Assembly: GCA_965649825.1 (NCBI GenBank)
Contig: OZ287717.1
Location: 1-64,000 of the forward strand
Length of the DNA: 64,000 bases
Direction: 5' to 3'
Source: Penicillus capitatus
Lineage: Eukaryota > Chlorophyta
Shown in pieces: positions 11,801 to 22,432 of the stretch; position 1 is the stretch's first letter, and each line of letters opens with the position of its first letter. The notes beneath the pieces were generated by a model. It was given only the letters and a program-made list of their open reading frames with translations. It did not search any database and was not told the origin of the DNA. Made by a program: the position numbers and the translations under genes.

Positions 11801-14800
11801 GTCAGCCATGGAAATGGATTCCTAAAGAGCTGCCAAAGAATCTTTACTTTGTCATCTCTACTTTGCCTGACACAGAGTACGGAATCCTACAAGAACTCAA
11901 TGAGATCCATCCACGCACATTGCTGGTGCCTTTGCTGCCGTCAGAAGACAGCATCTCTATTTTTGATGCGTGGATGAAACAGTATCGGCGAACGCTTTCA
12001 GAACAACAAAAACAAATGGCCTTGCAGTGTCCAACTGAACTCAAATCTGGAATCTCCATGTTGCATCTCCGCCTGATCTGTGACCGAGCTTCACAGTGGT
12101 CGAGCCAACATGTGCCAGATCCATTACCTCGGACTGTGCAGGGCTTGATTGATCAGATCTATACCGAACTGGAAAAGGAACATGGAGAGAAGCTCGTTCG
12201 TCGATTTCTCTCTCTTCTGGTCGCATCCAAAGACAGTCTCAGTTTCAACAACATTATCGACATCATCAGTGCCGATGAGGATGCTCTGGGTGGCAAAGGA
12301 AAAAAAGGGACTGTGCTTGAGAAGTATGAACCGCCGATTCGAAGGGCACCTCCAGTGCTGCTGGCTCGATTGATGCACGATCTTCGTGATTACATCGTCG
12401 AAAGAGGCGCCAACGGAATGAAAGTTATTGGTCTATACCATAGACAATTCATCGAAGTTGTGAAGAGGCGTTATCTCCAGTGCGTGCTGCATTTCTACTG
12501 ACAAGCAAGATCAAACCAATAAGAATTTGTGATGCAGGTCACCACATGATCTGAAGAAAGTAAGACAGCAATTGGTCGAGTACTTCAACGGCGAGAGCGC
12601 AAACAAATTCATGGAACGGAGAATTTCTCTCCAGCCGTTTTGGTTTTTCGCCGGCGGGGATAGCAGAGTTCCAAACAAGCAGAAATTGGTGGAATTGCCC
12701 AATGCCCTTCTCCTTCTAGGTCAATACGAAGAGCATGCAAATCTCATCATGGATTTCGACTATATCGAAGCCAAGTGTGCAGCTGGAGGTGTATACGCCT
12801 CTTCACTGATGGAAGATTACCTTGTCTCGATGGAGAAGCTCGGTCAAAGTGAAATGCTGAAGAACGTACGCAGTTTCTTCCGTTTTATCACCACCTGGTT
12901 TCACGTACTGAAGTTGAATCCGAGTTGTTTGACAAGCTTGTCACTCAATTACGTTCCAGACAGCTTGGTGACACAGAGAATGAAGACCAGATGGGATCAA
13001 AATCTCGGTTGTGATGAGGGTGGCTGGATCTGTTGGGAAAACGCGCCCAAAGCGATCGATCCTTGTGTCTTCACAAACGTCATCAACCGAGCAGAGTGCA
13101 TTACAGCCATCAAGTGCAGTCCTGATGCTCGGAGATGCATTGTGGCTGGCAATGCCTTTTGTGGCATTTATGATTTCCGCACAAATCAGCTTCAGTGTGA
13201 TTTCCGTGGACACAGCTCTTGGATCCGAAATGTCTGTTTCTCTCCAGATGGGAGATATGTTCTGTCTGTCTCGAATGATAACACTGGTAGAGTCTGGAAC
13301 AGTAACAGTGGAGAGCTGTGTTGTCTCCTCTCTGGTCATCTCAGTTGGGTCATGGACTGTGCATGGTCTCCCAAGGATCACATCGTCTTGACTGTATCTG
13401 AGGATACCACAGCACGATTGTGGAATCCGTACTTTGGTGATCTGCTTGGCATTCAAGAGCGACATGGAGCTGCACTGAAGTGTGGGACATTCATGAGTTC
13501 TGGCACCGAGGTGGTGACTGGGGATATCGAAGGGAAAATCTTGAAATGGTCGGTTCCTTCCTGCGATGTCAATGCGGTACTTGAGTTGGAAAAATCCGTC
13601 AACTGTGTTCAGTGGAATGAGAATTCGCAATGTATTGCGGCTGTAACGAATGGGGGTCGTGTTCTGGTGCTTTCAAACAAGCTGGAGATCTCACAGACAC
13701 TTGATGGTACGTATCTCTTCTTTCCAGGAGAAAGCATGATGGCTGAACTGCTATGCCGTGTCAGGCTTCGCTTTTGCTGTCAATCGATGTGTCTTCTCTC
13801 CCGATGGGACAGAGCTGCTGGCAGCTGGTGCTGAGAAATTTGGAATTGTCTACAAGATTGCTGATAGAAGTGTACTCGGTTATCTGGTTGGTCACAACAA
13901 GCAGATCACGAGCGTCGATTGGATCGTCACGTCCAGTGGTGATATCCTCCTCTTGACTGGATCCGAGGATCAGACCGTCAAACAATGGGCAAGAAATGAT
14001 GTCATTCCTGGAGACGTCTTCGAAACGTTCGCAGATGACTCATATAAACCAACAAGCGGATTTGCCATTGGTCTGACTGAAGAAGGAGATCTCTATGCGA
14101 TGGACAGAGACACGCGTTTAATCAAGTGCTCTGATATCTTTGGCAGTGGATGTTCCGCTCCCTTCGCGACACAGTACGGAGAAGGGATGAAGATGGGAGA
14201 CAAAACAGCTGGAATACTTTCGCCAGATGGACAGACTTGGGCACTTTGTGCATACAGTTCAACCATCTACTTGATTTCGGCAATAGATGGAAGCAAAGTG
14301 AACGAATTCAGTGTGGATGTTGCCCACAATACAGCTGTGTGGGATCCGACAGGCAAACCACGATTGTTCTCATCGGGCCATGGAGAAAACGCCGTTGTCT
14401 GGAACACAGAAACCGGCACAAAAGATTGCATTCCGAATCTGGGATTCTGGGTGTGGGATGGATCGTGGGCAAAGAAAGGACGTTATCTTGCCTTGGCCAA
14501 TGACGGAGGCACTGCGGTATGCCAAACCGACCTCTTCTTCTTCTTTACTCATGTCGATGTGGTTTCTGTTGTCAGGTCTTCGACATGATGCAGCCTTACC
14601 ATCCTGGTGATTCCATTGATCCCGTTTTCAGAGGAATGAATGCCATGCGATGTGCACTGAATTCGGATGGCACACGATTGGCCATTATGGCTAAGACTGG
14701 GCAATACTACGATTCTCAAATGTGTGCTGGATACCTTTACGATCTGTCAGATCTGGAAAATGTGCCAGAACCCATGGAACTGGAAGGCAATTTTCAACAG

Positions 14801-15052
14801 GAAGAGAAAGCGGGGCGCATCCTGTTTACCAGCGACGACAGATTTGTGCTCGCTTCCTTTGGATGTGAAGCATTTGGGACTTCTCCAAGCATCTGCGCCT
14901 ACGATGCAAAACTTGGCATACCAATAGCCTGGTTTGTGTCGCCACTGCACAACAAGTTTATCAGAATGTCCGTGCCGCCTGAATCCTGTGCCAAATTCGT
15001 CGCTGTTGATGACACTGGCAAGATCTACGTGTTTCACATCGAAGAAAACTAG
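8802..15052 (+). CDS. Discoidin/FN3-DUF4062-NACHT-WD40 protein
   Basis: Ten exons (8802-10005, 10062-10686, 10745-10818, 10866-11140, 11200-11401, 11454-11617, 11665-12479, 12538-13706, 13765-14516, 14576-15052) total exactly 1919 codons. In order I see an F5/8 type C (discoidin-like) domain at about residues 95-265, an FN3-like segment at 270-370 and a DUF4062 segment at 430-560 (FFGVDLRWG). A NACHT/STAND NTPase follows with Walker A GVSGAGKTS near 788-796 and Walker B LAIFIDSLDQL, then WD40 blades from about 1270 to the end (SPDGRYVLSVSNDNTGRVW). STAND proteins of this plan act as nucleotide-driven oligomeric switches. The WD40 and discoidin parts would sense ligands, which is inference. 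Two of the nine introns appear to be GC-AG (10006-10061 and 11402-11453). The latter restores an intact Walker A across the junction. Confidence 0.8.
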
Positions 15053-15229
15053 AATGGATCTTTTTATTTCCTTCCTGCTGCTTTCTCTAACTTACTGCTG
15101 TCATGTCAACCACGTCAATTTCCACCGTCCTATCAGATCCGTCACAGACGTCTATCACGTTTTCGTTATCTCACGCGTTTCAGCAAAGTTTGCCGCGTAT
15201 CGCGAGTTTTTCCAAGAGCTGTTATCAGA

Positions 15230-17679
15230 ATGGTGTTGGGTGCCATATTGGGTGCCGGAATTGGAGTGCTCACGGGCGTCACGGTAATCTTATTTCATCT
15301 GCACGACCGTGCACTTATCGCGGTGTAGGTCGGTTCCGTGATTTTCGGGTCGACCGATCCCAAATGCTTTGCTCATTTGGATCAGACTGCAGATACGAAC
15401 GGCTCAGATGGGCCTGTTCCGAAAAGCAGCGAAGTGCGTGAGATTTTGGAGTTGTCTCCTCATTGGACCAAATGGCCAGACTACGAAAGAGTATGTTATG
15501 GTGCTGCGACGACGATTTTTGGGATCTTATGTGCGTTCCTGTTTGACAGGTTGCTTGGATTAACCGCATGATTGCCACATTATGGCCATACTACAATGAA
15601 GCCGTTGCCGATATCGTCCACGAAACCGTGGCGCCCATTCTAGAAGAAACCTGTCGCAAAGTACTGCATGGCCGAAGTGGAAGCATGGATTGAGAGAGCC
15701 AATGGCGTTGTGTAGGTAAAAATGTTATCCTCCATCACCATCGAAAAAATGAACCTTGGTGATAAACCGATGAAACTCGGTGGCATCAAAACATACGAGA
15801 CACGCGAAGACGAAGTGATCGTAGAAGCGCCTGTTTTGTGGGGAAGCAATGCCGATGTATGCAGATGATGCATCTATCTTCTATTTTCCTCTCACGCATT
15901 CCTGTCGTGTGTTGGACAGATTCTCGTGCATGTGAGCATTCAGTTGGGGCCTCTCCGTATTTTTATTCCAGTCAACGTCAGGAATCTCCAGCTCCATGCC
16001 GTTGCTCGCATCACCATCCGCCCACTGGTGGAGACGCTTCCGTGTTTGGGAGCATTGCACATTTCATTGCTCACTCCGCCTCACATCGACATGACACTCA
16101 ATTTGATAAACGGCATGGATTTCATGGCACTCCCTGGTATCAAAGAAATTAGCTCCAACATCGTCCAGGTTTCGATGGCGCATAGATAATATTGGGATCG
16201 CCGTGAACGTTGTGCTGTAGGGTGTTCTGGGATCCATGATGCTGTATCCTAATCAATTCTCTGTGGACTTGATGGAAGGCGGTGGACAGCCACCTGCTCC
16301 AGTGGGTATGCTACGTGTGAAGCTGATCCGCATTGAGAATCTCAAGAAGTCCGATATCATTTCCAAATCGGATGCCTACTGTCTGTTGGAGGTATTCATC
16401 ACGCCATATATAGGCAGATCACCTTGCTCAACAAAGGACACGGTGCTGTCAGGTTCGCGAAGGAAGGCCACTTCGCAGCAAAACTGTTAAAAACTCACAA
16501 AACCCAATCTTCAATGATGAGTTCCATCTGATCGTTGATGACCCAGATGAACAGCGTCTGAAGATCACCGTCAAAGATGATGATTTTGGCTGGTCAGATC
16601 ATGTGTTCGGCGTCTTTAGTGTTAGTATCCTGCCTTAACACACATGAAAGGCCTTAAATGTTCGATCACTGTTTGCTGCAGGTTCGCCTTTCAGATTTGG
16701 AGTGCTTCTCTCGTCCTCGTGAGGGCTGTTTGGTAAACGGAGATTTAATCAAGCCAGATGCATCGGGTATCTTGGCAACTGGAACAAGGGTGAGCATCTC
16801 GGCCGTGAACCGCAGACAGGATGATACAATGATTGCGTGTGTGATCAGTCTGTCCGCCAACTGGCATCATTCATAAGTCCTAGTAAAAAGTCTCCCGAAC
16901 CGAGTAAGTCGATGGGTAAAGTGCATTTGGAAGTGACTATGGTTCCATTCTTTCGCCCTGGAGTCGATGATGCCAACGACTCTTCTGACAACGAGGTCTT
17001 ACCCAATGCCTTGATCTCATTTCAAAGTTCAACACTTTTCTGCAGCAGGCAGATCAGGCAGAGGCTGGAGGCAGACCGGTGCCGCCTCGATTTGGTACTG
17101 CGGCCCAGGATGGTGGTATGGGTATGGAATCGCAAATCCGTGGCGACATGAAGGTCATCCATCTCCTATTCTCAAAACCGTGTCTCCTGAATTGCTTGTG
17201 TGTCGTTTCAGGGTGTGTTGACCATCACATTGGCTCGTTGTTTGAATCTGGCTGGAAAAGACACCTACGTTTCGTTCTCTCTGTATGATAACATCACAAA
17301 GAAAACAGAAGTTCAGAAATCAAGCTATGTCTTGAATGATGACAGTCCACGTTGGGGAGACAAGTTTGATTTTGTGATGATCAATGCCAATTCCAATCTG
17401 ACGGTCCGGGTGATGGAGAAGCCAGGGTTCATGGAATCTATGATGTCCATGAAATTCGTCAAGGTACAAACATCCGAATCCAAGTTCTCAATGCCACGGT
17501 AGCATCACATCACGCCTGTTATGTTGTAGAGAGCTGAAGATAAACCGATAGGGGCTATTCGCATTCCTGTTACAGATTTGGTCAGAAACGGTCGTCTGAA
17601 AGACACGTGGCCACTCCAAGAGGTCCAACAGGGAGAGATCGAACTCACCCTCACCTGGACCACATGCGAATTTGCCTGA
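15230..17679 (+). CDS. Extended synaptotagmin/tricalbin-like SMP and C2 protein
   Basis: Twelve exons (15230-15283, 15329-15490, 15550-15660, 15716-15856, 15920-16168, 16221-16391, 16453-16620, 16682-16789, 16849-16995, 17046-17153, 17212-17463, 17530-17679) make 606 residues, and all eleven introns are phase 0. The order is an N-terminal glycine-rich hydrophobic hairpin (MVLGAILGAGIGVLTG), an SMP lipid-transfer domain starting at VAWINRMIATLWPYYNEA, a first C2 domain (GMLRVKLIRIENLKKSD), a linker and a second C2 domain (GVLTITLARCLNLAGKD). Proteins of this plan tether ER to plasma membrane and move lipids through the SMP tube. The second C2 domain seems to lack some of the usual calcium-binding aspartates (NLAGKDTYVSF). 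The start is the ATG just before the hydrophobic segment; an upstream start is possible. Confidence 0.85.
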
Positions 17680-17841
17680 GACAAACGAAATGAGAGCGCA
17701 CAGTAATAACAACACAACAAGAACTCCGCCGCTGCTTGAGATAGCAAATCCCGGATAACCTGACGTCGTGTTGTTGTACGTTTTCTCTAAGATGGTTGCA
17801 TTCTTTTGTCTCATTGTCATATCGAATCCAAGTCTATCGCG

Positions 17842-19648
17842 ATGTCGAATCATCGAACGTCGTTCTATTCCAGACTGAAACCCGAAGACGAGCTCCCGCA
17901 ACATATTGGACCAGCGCGCGAGCCTCTGCAACACAATCTCGATGTCAGAAAACTGCGAAGGCGTTGTTGTTGCTGTATTTCGGCTGCACTGTTTATCGCC
18001 ATCGTTCTCTGGGCATACAATCCGCCAACTGGAAAAGAATCAAACCAAGGTCCCGAAGACGCAGACACGCAGCTGAAATTCGTTCTCGTTGTTCACCGTC
18101 ACGGTAGACCAGTGACACAAAATGTCCTCAATAGGAAACAACGCATTGGTTCAGGGGCACGAAGCGCCATACATCATTATGATTTTGAACAGGACGTCAA
18201 GTGGAGTGTTCCTCGCGGAAAGCTTCTGAATGTCGGCTTTCAAGGGGTATTGGCAAACCCATAGTAGACGGATGTCAGAGTGATCTCTGTGGATTAGGGA
18301 TTTCGACTGGGAAGGCTTCTGAGGAACAAATACTGGGACCAGTTTCCTTTCATATCCAACTCCTCTGTCGAGTGCATTTCATCAAACGTCGATCGCACGA
18401 TTGATACTGCACACAGTGTTCTGATCGGTGAGAAACTGCAAGAACAATATCGGGATGTGTGTTGTGACAAGTGTGATTTCGATAGGGCTGTTTACGGATA
18501 ATGTGACAGACCCATCTGGAGGAAATTGCTCGTGTCGGCCAAAAACAAAAGCGTTCTGTTCTGTAAACTGTGCTGCCGAGTGCATCGGAGTGAAGTTGCC
18601 AGACGTGCCACAGGTGAAGGTGTGGGATGAGAATTCTGGCAACGTAAGATGAAGGGATCACACAAACACACCATTCACTCAATATTGTGTTTATGACGAT
18701 AACAGGAATCAGTCCTTCGCCAGAACGACTTCTGCGACCACTACAAAGAGCTCGAGAAGGACTTCCTCGAATCTGAAGCCACAAAAAATACCGCCAAAAA
18801 ACTATTCTCGTCACAGTTTGAATACGTCAAGGAGGTATGAGATGGATTCATTTTCTTGAAGGATAAGATAAAGAAAGGGGTCTGTGTAGATCGTTGGTAA
18901 GGAGAAAGTGAGTGAGGTCCTCGAGAACGATACTACAACGGACCCTGAGAATCTGTCGGTAGTCACTCTGGGTAGAATTTGGGATACTGTCCAGTGTCTC
19001 GATGCCCAAAACGGAACAGAGAATGGTCCCTATGAGAATGTCACGGAGGTCAAAGAGAAACTGCTGCCTGTACAGGAATGGCTCTTCCACAACAAGTTCG
19101 CCGACATCCTGTCATGATGCATGTCTGATCTGCTGTGTGTTCTCTAGATTTTCTAATCAGTCAGGACTGTATGCAGGTGGCCAGCTGCTAAATCAGATCA
19201 TCATCAATCTCAGAGAGGCGGTTAAACTCAAACCAGCCGAAAGTGATCCACAAGGTTTGTTAGGAATCAAATGCCGTAGGTGCACTTTGTTATCTGTGAT
19301 GCAGGGAACCTGATGACGATCTATTCGGCTCACGATTCGACATTGGCAGGTTTGCTCGCAGCCATGAACGTTTCTGATTGGCGCTTCCCGAATTTCACAT
19401 CCCATATCATGTTTGAACTCCATGGACCCACAAAAGCATCCGAGAGTGCCTCATTGGACGAACACTATGTGCGCATCTCCTTCAACGATGAGTAAGAAGT
19501 AGAAACGCGTCTTCCTTGTGACAAAATGTGTTTCTCCAGTGTGTTGCAAGTGGGAGACTGCAACCAAACACTCTGCCAGTTGAATGCGTTTCTGGATTCC
19601 ATGAATGATAGAAGGCAGACAAAAGACGAGTGTAATCAGAATCCGTGA
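17842..19648 (+). CDS. Membrane-anchored histidine acid phosphatase
   Basis: Nine exons (17842-18103, 18155-18246, 18298-18427, 18486-18643, 18706-18834, 18890-19110, 19148-19254, 19305-19491, 19540-19648) total 465 codons. An N-terminal anchor (CCCCISAALFIAIVLWAY, about residues 42-59) gives type II topology with the enzyme outside or in a lumen. The branch-2 histidine phosphatase signature is RHGARSA at about 85-91, made by splicing out a 51-nt intron that splits the glycine codon. The usual last residue of RHGxRxP is proline; here it is alanine. The proton-donor HD pair is present as YSAHDSTLA near residue 375. Asn-x-Ser/Thr sites and cysteines in the middle suit a secreted domain. The natural substrate could be any phosphomonoester or a phosphoinositol. 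One intron (19111-19147) is only 37 nt. Confidence 0.85.
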
Positions 19649-19982
19649 TACTGCTACCTTTCTCCGTTTCTTTCCGTGAATCGTTTGCAGTTGTATTATT
19701 ATTCTTTGTGAAAACTGAAAAGACTTTGGTGTCTGTGAACCGTGCCAATAAAACCATCGATCCTGCTCTACAAGCAGCTGGACAGCATGTAAGCATCTTA
19801 AGCCTCTTTCTGTCAGACAAGGAATCTCTTGACAGGAATGTGCGATTAGGCATTTCTAAAGGGAGAAAAACAGACAAGTATACAAGGCATACAGACAAGG
19901 CATTGTCGTCCAGAAGGACCAGCTTGATGGACAGGTAACACTAAACAACAAGCGAAGCATCAGTGCGTCAGCATTTCTGTTA
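19649..19982. other. Convergent spacer with an unplaced exon-like segment
   Basis: Between two convergent genes, bases about 19690-19792 look like an exon. They follow a pyrimidine-rich acceptor and end in CAT followed by GTAAGC, with an open frame between. I could not join it in frame to the phosphatase or find a start codon. It may be a non-coding 3' exon or a relic. Confidence 0.3.
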
Positions 19983-20524
19983 TCAAGCGGCCTCTTCTGA
20001 AGCTGGCGCTTCTTCTGAGGACGGAGCCTCCGCCACATCATATCCCCAACAGTAGTAAAGACCGTCGTCGGTCCATTCCACTTCTGGCTTGTGATAGAAA
20101 CTGCATGTGCCGTCTTCTGGCGTGTATGTCAATAAATCACAGTAGTCAGTGAACGTGCAACTGAGAAAGCACCCGGAATAAGTGCTCCCCTCTGCACTGA
20201 AGAAAGCATCCGTATGAACATTGCAGTGTTTATCGGTTAGGGGCTCTCGCATGGAATCGACGTGGTGCTCTTCCTCTAGGCCGGAAACCTCCTGAATCAA
20301 CTCCTTGGCCAGTTCAAAGGCCTGTTCAGATTCACTCATGAGCTGCCTCCCACGATTCTCGGCCTCTGCAGACAATGACCGAGCGTGCCGGAAACGAAAA
20401 AAAAAACAGACGGTTACGCACGCGTCTGTTTGCCTCCGAATAGACGGATGGCTTCTTCAGATTCTCCACGTCTGGCAGAAGCGAAGGCGACGAGGCAGGT
20501 GAGGACCACAACGAGCTTATCCAT
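19983..20524 (-). CDS. Small secreted cysteine-rich protein, unknown family
   Basis: Two exons (20524-20422, 20365-19983) separated by a 56-nt intron give 161 residues. The N-terminus is a good signal peptide (MDKLVVVLTCLVAFASA) with a likely cut after ASA. The middle has six to eight cysteines spaced as in compact disulfide modules (SGCFLSCTFTDYCDLL, then CSFYHKPEVEW), somewhat reminiscent of PAN/apple domains. The C-terminus is acidic and Ala/Glu/Ser-rich (APSSEEAPASEEAA). I do not recognise the family. It is probably secreted or in a vacuolar lumen. It lies head to head with TMEM18, 147 bp apart. Confidence 0.65.
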
Positions 20525-20671
20525 TTTGAAAGTGAGCAAAGATAGGAAGAGGCCGGTCAACAGCCGCCAGTCTCCAAGATGTTCGCACTAATGCAATTAA
20601 GTCTCGTTCAGCGACGCCCGAAAATTCGAATCGCCTAGCGCGCTTTACAGCTTCTCCTGTCATAGGACAGA

Positions 20672-21319
20672 ATGGAGAGTTTGTTTCCTGTTAGTGATAT
20701 CTTCGCTGATCTCAAAGAATCGATAAGGGAAGCTACTAAAGGAGTAGATGTCTTCACACATGTCCTCTCCTTCTTTCACTCTATCGACTGGAAGGTGTTG
20801 AAACAGAAATGAGCCTGTTGGGTAAACGGCGTGCATACCACTGGACGTTGACATGTGTAGGAACCGTTGATGGTGGGTCTTATATCCTCAGAAGCTTTGC
20901 TGTTTGTTCTGGTCTGGTACTTCAGTCGCCGGATGAAGTTTCAAGCTGTCATCTTTCTGGCTGCTGGTATGGTTTGTTCGATTAACTTATTCAGATGTCC
21001 CTCTCTTTTAGCGATTTGCATCTACAAAGCTGAGTCGTTGAATGCCTTCTGCGCGGAACACTGGCGTTCGTTTGCAAAACAGCCCTATTTTGATGAAAAC
21101 GGAGTGTTCTGGTCCGCGCTGATCTCCGGACCTTTGCTTGTCCTGCTTCTGTGCATCTTGGTGATAAATCGATCCCCGTAAGAAACTCAAGAATTGTGGA
21201 ACGTGTGATCTTCGCAGGTGAATTATCTACTTGAGATGATGCGGCTCATGATCAAGGTCAAGAGGAAGCAAATGATTGCCGAGGCACAAAAGCAACGAGA
21301 GAGCAAGAAAGAATCATAG
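20672..21319 (+). CDS. TMEM18: TMEM18 homologue
   Basis: Four exons (20672-20794, 20861-20966, 21012-21160, 21218-21319) encode 159 residues. Known landmarks of TMEM18 appear in order: IDW-KEP before the first membrane span, the NA-E-W-FA/FSK region (AFCAEHWRSFAKQPYFD), the FW/FI-S-P-L stretch before the last span, and a basic C-terminal tail rich in K and R. TMEM18 is a small multi-pass protein of the nuclear envelope and ER membrane, conserved across eukaryotes, whose molecular role is still debated. The length is close to that of animal and plant versions. The third intron is placed at TTG/GTGATA because only this keeps the frame. Confidence 0.85.
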
Positions 21320-21381
21320 ATACAGACAGAACTACTGCCTTTCCGAAATTGGACGAGAATTCCTGTCGTACGACGCGATCT

Positions 21382-22055
21382 ATGACGATGTCGAATGCGC
21401 CTTCCGACTTAGACGTCGCCGACGATGAGCGCGACGGCCATGAGAAGGGTGCAAGTGTAGAGATCGGCGTCGCAATAGAAGAAAGCCAAAAGGAGTCTTC
21501 GGAGAGTACAGAAGACTGCAGTATCTTCCAGCTTTCTCTGGAGGAACTCAAAAAGCGTCTCCCCGACGAATTCTCTAGAGTACCTGAGTTCGCGGTTCCT
21601 TCCAGTGTCCAGGTGACTAGTTTATCTCTCTCTTCTTGTTTCGAGCTGTGTTTCAGGAGACTCTTGAGAGATTCTGCGCCATTCACTCAAAAGGGAGGAG
21701 ATTGAACGATGATATTCGCAAGAATAAGCGCATCAGCAATCCTTACTTCGTTGCCAATACGTTGCAGCGTTACGGAATCGAACAAGGAGCGTCAGACGTT
21801 CAATCTTCCAAGAGACAGAGAATGGTACAAAACGTTGAAACGGACGACATTCAAGCTTTCAGAATGTACAGAAAGCATCACAAGCAATCTGTCGCTCAAA
21901 TGGATGCCAGAGAAGAAGCAAGCAGAAAGCAGAGGTCAAATGAAGGAGGCCCCATCGCCTCCAGCCACATGACAGCAATGCAACAGGAAGCAATATCCCA
22001 GTTTGTCATGGAAGCGAAACAGAGACTACGACCACTTAAGGAATCAGGATTGTAG
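21382..22055 (+). CDS. SAP30BP/HCNGP-like nuclear protein
   Basis: Two exons (21382-21612, 21657-22055) encode 209 residues. After an acidic N-terminus the protein carries the HCNGP-type core: LERFCAIHSKGRRLNDDIRK, then NPYFVANTLQRYGIEQGAS. This matches the pattern of hydrophobic helix, L-N-x-x-I-R, N-P and GI-E-x-G-S of the family. The C-terminus is basic and helical. In animals and plants these proteins associate with the spliceosome and with transcriptional co-repressors. It starts only 62 bp after TMEM18 on the same strand. The usual F-P-x-D segment after the core seems shortened. Confidence 0.75.
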
Positions 22056-22432
22056 CAGAGGCGTTTATTGTCGCTAAATCAGTAGATTTAAAATGACATG
22101 GAATTTCTCTCACCTTCGCCTTGGCAGATGTCCTTCTCTCATTGCCTGCGATCCATGTGGTCTTGTCAATTGGAGAACGGTATACTCCTCTTTCTTCTCA
22201 CACTTCGTTCAATATCCTTTGACAACGTCCAAAGCAGAAACGTATCTTACATCCAAGGGATGGGTGTCCATCATCGATGCATGCCATAAAAACACATCAT
22301 CTCGCTCGAGGGACATTCAGCAGCAGCAGCATAAATGGGATGTTTGCTTTTAATCCGTCGGAAAGAATATGGTTAAGTACGATGCGGCACTGGACAATCA
22401 GAAAAACGAAAGTTGATGGGACGAACGCCTCT
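22056..22432. other. Convergent spacer, no gene seen
   Basis: These 377 bp separate the 3' ends of the SAP30BP-like gene (plus) and NOP58 (minus). Short open frames are present, but nothing has recognisable coding features. A run of CAG/CAT trinucleotides lies near 22318-22330. Confidence 0.5.
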
